Source of the DNA: Pseudomonas sp. CFBP13508
GTDB taxonomy: Bacteria; Pseudomonadota; Gammaproteobacteria; Pseudomonadales; Pseudomonadaceae
NCBI RefSeq assembly: GCF_005233515.1
Contig: NZ_QFZZ01000010.1
Coordinates: forward strand, 62,001-126,000
DNA length: 64,000 nt
Direction of reading: 5' to 3'
Part shown: piece by piece, positions 1 through 6,903 of the stretch
Layout of the letters: each line of letters starts with the position of its first letter
Position numbering within the stretch: the stretch's first letter is position 1
Made by a program: the position numbers and the translations under genes
Notes under the pieces: generated by a model
What the model was told of the DNA's origin: nothing
The model's database searches: none
What the model saw: the letters and a program-made list of their open reading frames with translations, nothing else

Positions 1-497
1 ACGTGACCAAGCGCAAGCCGCTGGCCGCCGCGTTGTTCGACCGTTTGCATCTGCTGGTGCAGGCGTTCCGCAATATCGTCTTCGCGCAGATCAAGATTTC
101 CCTGCTTAACACCGTGTTCACCGGGATCTTCCTCGCGGTGATCCTGCCGATGTTCGGCATCAAGCTGCCGCTGACCAAAACCCTGATCGTGCTGACCTTC
201 CTGCTCGGCCTGCTGCCGGTGATCGGCAACCTGATGTCGAACACGCTGATCACCATCGTCGGCCTGTCGCTGTCGATCTGGGTGGCAATCGCCGCGCTGG
301 GCTACCTGATCGTTATCCACAAGCTCGAATACTTTCTCAACGCGCGCATCGTCGGCGGGCAGATCAGTGCCAAGTCATGGGAGTTGCTTCTGGCGATGCT
401 GGTGTTCGAAGCCGCGTTCGGTTTGCCGGGGGTGGTGGCGGGGCCGATTTATTACGCGTATCTGAAGAGTGAGTTGAAGCTCGGAGGAATGGTCTAG
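1..497 (+). CDS. AI-2E family transporter, C-terminal part (5' end outside window)
   Basis: This is the last ~165 codons of a polytopic membrane protein that is already open at the left edge, so its start lies outside the window. Several long hydrophobic segments are visible (FLAVILPMFGIKLPL, LIVLTFLLGLLPVIGNLMS, ITIVGLSLSIWVAIAALGYL). The ending FGLPGVVAGPIYYAYLKSEL and the preceding LNARIVGGQISAKSWELLLA are typical of the AI-2E/PerM transporter family (PF01594). Family members are inner-membrane exporters of small molecules or Na+/H+ antiporters, and the substrate cannot be read from sequence. A GTG at position 3 is in frame, but the family is about 350 residues long, so it is not the true start. 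The gene ends with TAG at 495-497 and is followed by a palindromic repeat and the convergent yegD-like gene. Confidence 0.85.
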   Translation, partial: VTKRKPLAAALFDRLHLLVQAFRNIVFAQIKISLLNTVFTGIFLAVILPMFGIKLPLTKTLIVLTFLLGLLPVIGNLMSNTLITIVGLSLSIWVAIAALGYLIVIHKLEYFLNARIVGGQISAKSWELLLAMLVFEAAFGLPGVVAGPIYYAYLKSELKLGGMV

Positions 498-500
498 AAA

Positions 501-605
501 AGCAGCTTCGAGTTGCAAGCTTCAAGCTGCAAGTTAAAGCAGAAGCGAGAGCCGCAGTGGCTTTTGCTCTTACTTGCAGCTTGCAGCTTAAAACTTGCAG
601 CTGCC
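501..605. repeat. Imperfect inverted repeat, GCTTGCAGC family, copy 1
   Basis: The left arm is rich in TTGCAAGCTTCAAGCTGCAA and the right arm in CTTGCAGCTTGCAGCTT, enclosing a non-palindromic middle. It fills the gap between the transporter stop codon and the stop codon of the convergent yegD-like gene. Similar arms recur at 12219-12310 and 48067-48216, so this is an interspersed family. As RNA it would fold into a long hairpin and might act as a bidirectional terminator, although there is no clear U-tract. Confidence 0.7.
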
Positions 606-606
606 C

Positions 607-1875
607 CTAAACGCCATAGCGTTTGCGGGCTTCAATCGCCAAACCGCTACCAATGCTGCCAAAGATGTTCCCTTCCACATGCCGCGCTTTCGGCAGCATC
701 GCCGAGACGCTGTTGCGCAGGGCCGGGATGCCGCTCGAACCACCAGTGAAGAACACCGTGTCGACCTGATCGACCGCCACGCCGGCATCATTGAGCAATT
801 GCGTAACGCTGCCGCGCACCCGCTCGAGCAGGGCTTCGATCGCCGATTCGAACAACGCGCGACTCAGCTCGACGCTCAGCCCGGCTTCGATGCGGTCAAG
901 CGGCACATGGCGGCTGTCGGCGTGGGTCAGCTGGATCTTGGTTTCCTCCACTTCCATCGCCAGCCAGTGCCCGGCGCGCTGTTCGATCAGCTTGAACAGA
1001 CGATCGATGCCGCCGGTGTCTTCGATGTCGTAGCGCATGCTGCCCAGCGCCAGCGTGGACTTCTGCGAGTACACCGAGTTGATCGTGTGCCAGGTCGCCA
1101 GGTTCATGTGGTGGCTGGTCGGCATGTAGGCGCCGCTCTTCATCCGGCTGCCATAGCCGAACAGCGGCATCAGGCCTTGCAGGCTCAGCTGTTTGTCGAA
1201 GTCGGTCCCGCCGATGTGCACGCCGCCAGTGGCGAGGATGTCGTCATGACGGTTGTCGACACCGCGACGCTCGGGCGAAAGACGTACCAGCGAGAAGTCA
1301 GAGGTACCACCGCCGATGTCGACGATCAGCACCAGCTCTTCTTTCTCGATGGTCGACTCGTAGTCGAATGCCGCGGCGATCGGCTCGTACTGGAACGACA
1401 CCTCTTTGAAGCCGATCTTGCGAGCCACTTCGACCAAAGTGTCTTCGGCTTCCTGGTCGGCGAGCGGATCGTCGTCGACGAAGAACACCGGGCGGCCCAG
1501 CACCACTTGCTCGAATTCCCGACCGGCGGCGGTTTCGGCGCGACTCTTGAGCTGGCCGATGAACAGCCCGAGCAGATCCTTGAACGGCATCGCCGTGCCG
1601 AGGACGCTGGTGTCGTGCTTGATCAGCTTGGAGCCGAGCAGGCTCTTGAGCGAGCGCATCAGTCGGCCTTCGTAGCCTTCCAGATACTCGTGCAGGGCCA
1701 GGCGACCGTAGACCGGGCGACGTTCCTCGATGTTGAAGAAAACCACCGACGGCAGGGTGATCTTGTCGTCTTCCAGCGCGATCATGGTTTCCATGCCGGG
1801 GCGCAGCCAGCCGACGGTGGAGTTGGACGTGCCGAAGTCGATGCCGCAGGCACGGGCTGGAGAGGCGTCTTTCAT
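607..1875 (-). CDS. yegD: Hsp70-family chaperone, YegD-like
   Basis: A 422-residue actin/Hsp70-fold ATPase, shorter than DnaK (~640) because it lacks the full substrate-binding and lid region. Nucleotide-binding signatures are clear: GIDFGTSNSTVGW near the N-terminus (phosphate 1), LIVDIGGGTSDFSL in the middle (phosphate 2) and VFFTGGSSGIPALRN near the end (adenosine). The start chosen is the ATG at 1873-1875 (MKDASPARA), because the longer open frame adds 24 residues without family resemblance. YegD proteins are cytoplasmic and poorly characterised, and a client is unknown. The gene is divergent from cbpA, so the region holds two unrelated Hsp70/Hsp40 components back to back, which fits a shared stress context. 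No key ATPase residue appears to be missing. Confidence 0.9.
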   Translation of the reverse strand: MKDASPARACGIDFGTSNSTVGWLRPGMETMIALEDDKITLPSVVFFNIEERRPVYGRLALHEYLEGYEGRLMRSLKSLLGSKLIKHDTSVLGTAMPFKDLLGLFIGQLKSRAETAAGREFEQVVLGRPVFFVDDDPLADQEAEDTLVEVARKIGFKEVSFQYEPIAAAFDYESTIEKEELVLIVDIGGGTSDFSLVRLSPERRGVDNRHDDILATGGVHIGGTDFDKQLSLQGLMPLFGYGSRMKSGAYMPTSHHMNLATWHTINSVYSQKSTLALGSMRYDIEDTGGIDRLFKLIEQRAGHWLAMEVEETKIQLTHADSRHVPLDRIEAGLSVELSRALFESAIEALLERVRGSVTQLLNDAGVAVDQVDTVFFTGGSSGIPALRNSVSAMLPKARHVEGNIFGSIGSGLAIEARKRYGV

Positions 1876-2165
1876 GTCTTTCGGATTCCGGTGAAAAAAC
1901 GGCCGCGCAGTGTATGCCAGTGCGCGGCAGATTCGAAGGCCGGTCATCCGCTATTTCGCCGGCAGACAGCTTGAAAAGCGCCGCTTCGCCCCAAACTTGC
2001 TGGCATGGGCCGGCAGACACACCGGCGGTCGCAAGAACCGTCGTCCACTGCCGATAAACTTCTGCGGCGCCACCCGGTCACAAACTTGAGATCGGTCAAC
2101 CCGGCACGTGCCAATCGGCGCATGCTGGGCTCGGCGCGAAATCGATAACGGATGGTGATCCTTCC
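1876..2165. other. Divergent intergenic region between yegD-like gene and cbpA
   Basis: This 290-bp spacer separates the minus-strand Hsp70 gene from plus-strand cbpA and must hold promoters for both. I see no convincing small gene in it. Open frames crossing it are shadows of cbpA or of the Hsp70 gene. The only recognisable regulatory candidate is the RpoH-like site listed separately. Confidence 0.6.
1970..1996 (+). promoter_or_regulatory. Candidate sigma-32 (RpoH) promoter upstream of cbpA
   Basis: CTTGAA at 1970-1975 is followed after 13 bases by CCCCAAAC at 1989-1996. This compares with the enterobacterial RpoH consensus CTTGAA-N13-17-CCCCAT. The orientation points at cbpA, with an untranslated leader of roughly 160 bases, which is long. 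Heat-shock control would suit a DnaJ-like co-chaperone. The -10 box deviates at its last consensus base, so this is only a candidate. Confidence 0.4.
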
Positions 2166-3110
2166 ATGGACTTCAAAGACTATTACAAGATACTCGGCGT
2201 GGAGCCGACAGCTGACGACAAGGCCATCAAGGCGGCCTATCGCAAGCTGGCGCGCAAATACCACCCCGATGTCAGCAAGGAAAAAGACGCCGAGGCCAAG
2301 TTCAAGGACGCCTCGGAAGCCTATGAAGCGCTGAAGAGCGCCGACAAGCGCGCCGAATACGACGAGCTGCGCCGTTATGGCCAGCACGGTCAGCCGTTTC
2401 AGGGCCCGCCGGGCTGGCAGAGCCGTGGCGGCTTCGGCGGTGGCGGTGGCGACACAGGCGACTTCTCGGACTTCTTCAGTTCGATCTTCGGCAATCGCGG
2501 CCCCGGTTTCGGTGGCGCCGAGAGCCGCCAATCACGCGGACGCCGAGGGCAAGACGTGGAAATGGAACTGCCGGTCTTCCTCGAGGAAACCCTGTCGAAC
2601 GAATCGAAGAAAGTCACCTTTCAAGTGCCGCAATACAACGCGCATGGCCAGCACGTCAGCAACACCAGCAAGAGCCTGAACGTGAAGATTCCGGCCGGCG
2701 TGACCGACGGCGAGCGTATTCGCCTGAAGGGCCAGGGCGCACCGGGCATCGGTGGCGGGGCGAATGGCGATTTGTACCTGACCATCCGGTTTGCGCCGCA
2801 CCCGAAATTCGATGTTGAAGGCGAAAACCTGATCATCACTTTGCCCCTGGCTCCTTGGGAATTGGCATTGGGCACTGAAGTGGCCGTGCCGACCCTGACC
2901 GGCAAGATCAACCTCAAGGTGCCGGCCGGCAGCCAGAACGGCCAGCGCATGCGCGCCAAGGGCCATGGCCTGCTGAACAAGGCCGGCGAGCGCGGTTACC
3001 TGTTCGTGCAGCTCAAGGCCGTGATGCCGAAAGCCTCCGACGAGGAGGTCAAGGCGCTGTGGCAGGAACTGGCGAAGAAAGCCGCGTTCAATCCGCGAGA
3101 GAACTTCTGA
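2166..3110 (+). CDS. cbpA: Curved DNA-binding protein / DnaJ-class co-chaperone CbpA
   Basis: A 314-residue class-B Hsp40. The J domain occupies residues 1-70, with the catalytic HPD tripeptide at residues 33-35. It is followed by a Gly/Phe-rich linker (GGFGGGGGDTGDFSDFF) and two C-terminal beta-sandwich substrate-binding domains with the usual ITLPLAPWELALG and GLLNKAGERGYLFVQL segments. The DnaJ zinc-finger (CxxCxGxG repeats) is absent, which separates CbpA from DnaJ. Family knowledge: CbpA stimulates DnaK ATPase, binds curved DNA in the nucleoid and is held in check by CbpM. The downstream gene is exactly that modulator, 23 bases after the stop, so the two probably form an operon. Start ATG at 2166 gives the standard MDFKDYYKILGV opening. 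Confidence 0.95.
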   Translation: MDFKDYYKILGVEPTADDKAIKAAYRKLARKYHPDVSKEKDAEAKFKDASEAYEALKSADKRAEYDELRRYGQHGQPFQGPPGWQSRGGFGGGGGDTGDFSDFFSSIFGNRGPGFGGAESRQSRGRRGQDVEMELPVFLEETLSNESKKVTFQVPQYNAHGQHVSNTSKSLNVKIPAGVTDGERIRLKGQGAPGIGGGANGDLYLTIRFAPHPKFDVEGENLIITLPLAPWELALGTEVAVPTLTGKINLKVPAGSQNGQRMRAKGHGLLNKAGERGYLFVQLKAVMPKASDEEVKALWQELAKKAAFNPRENF

Positions 3111-3133
3111 ACCCGACGACGGAGTAGCCCATC

Positions 3134-3439
3134 ATGAGCAGCCCCCTGATCGTTCAACTGGACCTGGCAGAATTCTGTGAGGCGGCCGATTTGTCGGACG
3201 TCTACGTGATCGAAATCGTCGAGCACGGCATCCTCGAACCTCAGGGCGCGCAGCCCCGGGAATGGCGCTTCACCGACTACGAATTGGCCTTGGCCAAGCG
3301 CGCGGCGAAGCTGCGCCGTGATCTGGAACTGGAGTGGGAAGGCGTGGCACTGGCACTGGATCTGCTGGACGAGGTGAAGCAGTTGCGCGCCGAGAACCGC
3401 ATGTTGCGCCAGCGTTTGGGGCGCCTCGTAGTCGAGTAG
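3134..3439 (+). CDS. cbpM: Chaperone modulator CbpM
   Basis: A 101-residue protein with a MerR-like N-terminal helical domain (DLAEFCEAADLSDVYVIEIV, then a W-R-F-T-D-Y wing-like segment) and a C-terminal amphipathic helix (DEVKQLRAENRMLRQRL) that looks like a coiled coil. CbpM proteins bind the J domain of CbpA and block both its DnaK-stimulating and DNA-binding activities. Position directly after cbpA, same strand and short spacing, supports the call. A GGAG motif precedes the ATG at 3134. Confidence 0.93.
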   Translation: MSSPLIVQLDLAEFCEAADLSDVYVIEIVEHGILEPQGAQPREWRFTDYELALAKRAAKLRRDLELEWEGVALALDLLDEVKQLRAENRMLRQRLGRLVVE

Positions 3440-3505
3440 CCAGTTGAGGTTTCTTCCAGGGGCCGGGCTGACAGTCCGCGAGCAGGTCATTTCCTGCCGG
3501 GTTAT

Positions 3506-3586
3506 GTTTGCGAGTGTTTCACCTGGTGTTAACCGCCAGTTCGGTCTGATAGTTTCCTGCACAAGGATCGGCAATGGACGCCGATC
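3506..3586 (+). promoter_or_regulatory. Conserved upstream block of the first SET-like gene
   Basis: This ~80-bp block aligns with 5297-5376 upstream of the second SET-like gene. The identical runs GGTGTTAACC, CGGTCTGATAGTTT and TCGGCAATGGACG occur in the same order and at nearly the same spacing. Both blocks end about 60 bases before the respective ATG. The conservation shows either duplication of the promoter along with the gene or selection on a shared regulatory element. I cannot assign a sigma factor: no convincing -35/-10, hrp box or sigma-54 site is visible. Confidence 0.6.
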
Positions 3587-3644
3587 ACAGCAGCTCCACC
3601 CATGCAGGCGAGGGGGCGGCTAACACTTACAGGGAATCGTAATC

Positions 3645-5222
3645 ATGCCAGTGAAAAGCAAATCCTCGACCACGGTGCGCGGGACAGCGGACGTTGAATC
3701 GCTCCAGCGTTCGGTTTCCGATGTGCCTCCTGTCCGGTCTGAAACGCAGGTGCATTCAACCTCTGACATTGTTTCCCAAGGCGTCGGCGTTGCCAGCGCA
3801 AGTGGCAAAAGCGCGGTTGAGGCCCGCGTGACAACGACCTCATCGAGAGTGCAAGTGCACGGTGCGACAAGCGCCTCCAGCGTTCGAACAGACACCACGG
3901 CGTTGTCGCTTGATGATTACCTGATTCCTGCTCAGGTTGCTCTTTCGAGCGCCGATGCCCAGGGATTCAGGGTATTCAAGGGGCGTCGCTACGTTGATAT
4001 CCATGCTGGCGGCAGCGTGCAGGTAGGTGTCGACCCGGTCACCGGTCAGCACCGGGCAAGGTTGTCGAGTGAAATCAACCCTTCGGGCCCGGTCCTGGTC
4101 CGTGGCCCGGAAAGCGATGTCTGGTATCCACTGGATACGTCCGAGTCGATCGTTTTCCGCTCAGCCGGGAGCAAGGCACAGGAAATCGAGTTCAACGGCA
4201 AGCGATACTTTACGGCGCCACGACCTGATGCGGGCGACGGGCAGCATCATGTGCTGCGAGTGCTCGACCCGAACAATCCATCCGCATTGGTCAGTAGCGG
4301 GATCATCGCCGCGCCGGACGCCCTCGGCGTATGGAAGCGTCGGGGCCGCAAGGGCGGTATGCAAGGCGAAGAGTCTGACGAAGAGTACGTGCTGGCAGCG
4401 GAATTTGCGCCACGCAAATCGTCTGCCGACGAGGTCTTCGAAATGGCTTCCGAATCCATGCCCTTCAAACCGTATACCGCTGAAGAGTCGAGCATCATGC
4501 GCCAGCCTGTGCCGTACTCTGCAGCGAACAACCAATTGGGCTCTTACAATCGCGCCAACAACGGCAGGTATCCGATCCGCGGAGCGGATGGCCAGCCCAT
4601 GTACATCAAAGCGATCGAGGGCAGCTCGACTCTGGTCAATGGCAACGTCTATGCCGTGACGCCGGTCATGCCTTACCTCAAAGCCGGTGGATTCGAAAAC
4701 GTTGCCAGGCTTTACGAGGAAAAACTGCAACTGCGCACTTTTACCGAAGCCGACATCGTAGTGCCCGGCGAGAAAGCTCTGGTGGGGCAGTCCATGGTGG
4801 TGGCGAACCGTCGCATCGTCAAAGGCGAAGTCATTGGTGTGTATGGGGGCGATCTGGTGCCTCACGTTTTTCTCTCCCGTGAAGAACAGGTTTTCGCCAT
4901 GACAGCAGCCACTGGTATCGCGATAGAGAGCGGCAGGGCCCGTGAGGTAAAAATCGCCATTGTCGGCGATAACATTGTTTCCCGGATCAACACCAACTTC
5001 GTCTTCAACAAGGAAGGCCGGCCGATCCGCCAGGCACCCGCTGGGTACAACGTTGAAACCGTGCCATTTGCAGTGGAGGTCGAGGATCGTTCTGGCGGTC
5101 AGGCAGTGCGCAGAGGGCTGGACCTGAGCACTGTTTTCGCCACGGCCGATATACCCGCCGGCCAGGAGCTGAGGCTCAATTACAATTACTCTCCGAGAGA
5201 CATGCAATTGTTCTTCGGCTGA
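3645..5222 (+). CDS. SET-domain-like putative effector, paralogue A
   Basis: A 525-residue protein, not a known named gene to me. Residues 1-85 are Ser/Thr-rich and low complexity, as in many secreted effectors, with no Sec signal peptide. Residues ~104-165 and ~181-240 each carry a connector-like module (G-R/K-R-Y-V/F...VD/LDP...SG...W). A central block reads SESMPFKPYTAEE and YNRANNGRYP. The C-terminal ~145 residues resemble a SET methyltransferase: KGEVIGVYGG at 393-402, SRINTNF at 446-452 in place of the NHSCxPN motif, and DIPAGQELRLNYNYS at 502-516 in place of GEELTFDY. Family knowledge: SET domains transfer methyl from SAM to lysine, and bacterial pathogens secrete some that modify host chromatin. 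That role here is inference. The cysteine of NHSC is absent and no post-SET cysteines are seen. It is followed by paralogue B. Confidence 0.65.
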   Translation: MPVKSKSSTTVRGTADVESLQRSVSDVPPVRSETQVHSTSDIVSQGVGVASASGKSAVEARVTTTSSRVQVHGATSASSVRTDTTALSLDDYLIPAQVALSSADAQGFRVFKGRRYVDIHAGGSVQVGVDPVTGQHRARLSSEINPSGPVLVRGPESDVWYPLDTSESIVFRSAGSKAQEIEFNGKRYFTAPRPDAGDGQHHVLRVLDPNNPSALVSSGIIAAPDALGVWKRRGRKGGMQGEESDEEYVLAAEFAPRKSSADEVFEMASESMPFKPYTAEESSIMRQPVPYSAANNQLGSYNRANNGRYPIRGADGQPMYIKAIEGSSTLVNGNVYAVTPVMPYLKAGGFENVARLYEEKLQLRTFTEADIVVPGEKALVGQSMVVANRRIVKGEVIGVYGGDLVPHVFLSREEQVFAMTAATGIAIESGRAREVKIAIVGDNIVSRINTNFVFNKEGRPIRQAPAGYNVETVPFAVEVEDRSGGQAVRRGLDLSTVFATADIPAGQELRLNYNYSPRDMQLFFG

Positions 5223-5296
5223 CCCTGCAGCATCGATGCCGCTGCCCGGCCGTATTGTCGGTCGTCTGCGGCATCGCCCCCTCAGACAGGGTTAGT

Positions 5297-5376
5297 GTTT
5301 GCAGGTATTTCCGCAGGTGTTAACCAATAGCGCGGTCTGATAGTTTTTCTGACATCTGTCGGCAATGGACGTCGAC
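5297..5376 (+). promoter_or_regulatory. Conserved upstream block of the second SET-like gene
   Basis: This is the partner of 3506-3586, with the shared runs GGTGTTAACC, CGGTCTGATAGTTT and TCGGCAATGGACG. It lies in the 214-bp gap between the two SET-like genes, so paralogue B probably has its own promoter rather than depending on readthrough. The intervening bases differ, which makes the shared runs more likely to be functional. Confidence 0.6.
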
Positions 5377-5436
5377 GCTCGCAGCACCAGCCAGTACCGG
5401 CCGGTCGCTGCGCATTTTTTCGCAAGGAAGCGGTTC

Positions 5437-6843
5437 ATGCCAATCAAGTCAAAGTCTTCAAAATCCTCTGCTGTCGATGTCAGCGCCCACCAGCGCACAT
5501 CTTCCGATTCCAATGCCTCCGGCTCCGACACGGTGCGTGTCTCAACCGATCCGTCAATGCGCCAGACCTCGACGCATACGGCCGAGTCCGGTCAAGGTGC
5601 GGCTCACGTCGAGACGATGACGGCGACGGCCATGCGCAGTACGCACGTACTGCCGATAAGTGGTTCGTCAGGCGCAGGCAGTGATGCCGCTTCGCTGGCG
5701 CACTACCTGATTCCTTCGCCAACGGCTTTGCCAGATGCAGATGCTCAGGGATTTCGCGTATTCAAAGGTCGGCAGTACGTCGATCTGCAGGACGGTGGTG
5801 TCGTGCTGATCGGTGTCGATGCCGAGACGGGCCTGTACCGGGCGAAACTGCCCAGCGAGGCGCACGCCTCGGGTCCTGTGCTGGCGCATGATGCGCAGAC
5901 CAATCGCTGGTATCCGCTGCAGGATTACAGCACGGACACGGACGGTGGCTCGGCGATCATGCCGGGGCGCAGCCGCGAATCCTCCCCGCACAGTGATGAT
6001 GAATTCGAATCAGCGCTCGAGGATGTCTTCAGCGAGTCCGCAGAGGCGGGCGAGCGCTTCTACCTCGCCTCCGAATCGATGCCGGTCAAACCGTACACGA
6101 CAGAGGAACTGGAGTGGATGCGGGCGGAAACGCCCTACTCGTTTCTGAGCAATCGCCGCGGTCACTACAATCGCGCCAACAACGGTAAATACCCGCTCAG
6201 GGATACCGCCGGCATGCCGATTCGCATCAAACGGATGCAAAACAAAGTGCGCCTCAAAAGCGGCGAGTGGTACAGCTCAGAGCCGATCAAACCATATATC
6301 AAGTTTGGCGAATATGAGAAAGTCGCGCAGTTATACGAAGAAAAACTGCAGTGGCGATTGTTTACCGAGGCCGATGTAAAAGTACCCGGTGAGCGGTCAT
6401 TGATCGACCAGTCAATGGTCGTGGCCAACAGGCGTCTGGCCAAGGGCGAGGCGATTGGTGTTTATGGGGGTGTCATAACCCCGAAACGTTTCGTTCGACG
6501 CCACGAACAGACATTTGCGACCCTGGCCGGCATGCGTTTCCAATACGGCCCGGGGCATCTCATCCCCGACCCGCTGGTTGTACTGGGTGACAACATCCTT
6601 TCCAGGATCAATTCCAACTTCGAATACGACGCCACAGGCAGACCGGTGCGTCAGGCTGCGAGTGGTTATAACGTGGAATTCGTGTCGTTCAGCATCGAGG
6701 CGCAGCAACTAATGGGTAAGGATCTGGTGACGAAGGAGTTCATACTCAACGGGATAATCGCCAGCGAAGACATACCGGCAGGCACCGAGTTGCGTCTGGA
6801 TTACGGCTACAGTGAACAACAGATGTCCTTGATATTCTCCTGA
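5437..6843 (+). CDS. SET-domain-like putative effector, paralogue B
   Basis: A 468-residue paralogue of the preceding gene. The start is the ATG at 5437 (MPIKSKSSKSS), which aligns with paralogue A's MPVKSKSSTT and has AAGGAAG seven bases upstream. The in-frame ATG at 5365 adds residues with no counterpart. Layout: Ser/Thr-rich N-terminus (to ~80), one connector-like module (~103-165) instead of two, an acidic stretch, the SESMPVKPYTTEE and YNRANNGKYP block, then the SET-like C-terminus with KGEAIGVYGG (335-344), SRINSNF (389-395) and DIPAGTELRLDYGYS (445-459). The last motif is closer to canonical SET (ELxxDYG) than in paralogue A. Lysine methylation is inference. Secretion route and target are unknown. 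Alternative: a SET-fold domain with a non-methyltransferase role. Confidence 0.67.
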   Translation: MPIKSKSSKSSAVDVSAHQRTSSDSNASGSDTVRVSTDPSMRQTSTHTAESGQGAAHVETMTATAMRSTHVLPISGSSGAGSDAASLAHYLIPSPTALPDADAQGFRVFKGRQYVDLQDGGVVLIGVDAETGLYRAKLPSEAHASGPVLAHDAQTNRWYPLQDYSTDTDGGSAIMPGRSRESSPHSDDEFESALEDVFSESAEAGERFYLASESMPVKPYTTEELEWMRAETPYSFLSNRRGHYNRANNGKYPLRDTAGMPIRIKRMQNKVRLKSGEWYSSEPIKPYIKFGEYEKVAQLYEEKLQWRLFTEADVKVPGERSLIDQSMVVANRRLAKGEAIGVYGGVITPKRFVRRHEQTFATLAGMRFQYGPGHLIPDPLVVLGDNILSRINSNFEYDATGRPVRQAASGYNVEFVSFSIEAQQLMGKDLVTKEFILNGIIASEDIPAGTELRLDYGYSEQQMSLIFS

Positions 6844-6854
6844 CCAGCCAGTGT

Positions 6855-6890
6855 CGTATTCTGAATACGGACGCGCACGTCCGTATTCAG
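6855..6890. terminator. Terminator-like palindrome between convergent SET-like gene and ureC
   Basis: CTGAATACGGACG at 6861-6873 pairs perfectly with CGTCCGTATTCAG at 6878-6890 around a four-base loop. An overlapping shorter hairpin (CGTATTC 6855-6861 with GAATACG 6863-6869) is mutually exclusive with it. There is no U-tract, so intrinsic termination is uncertain, but the site lies between convergent genes. Confidence 0.55.
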
Positions 6891-6903
6891 TCCCGCGCGG
6901 TTA

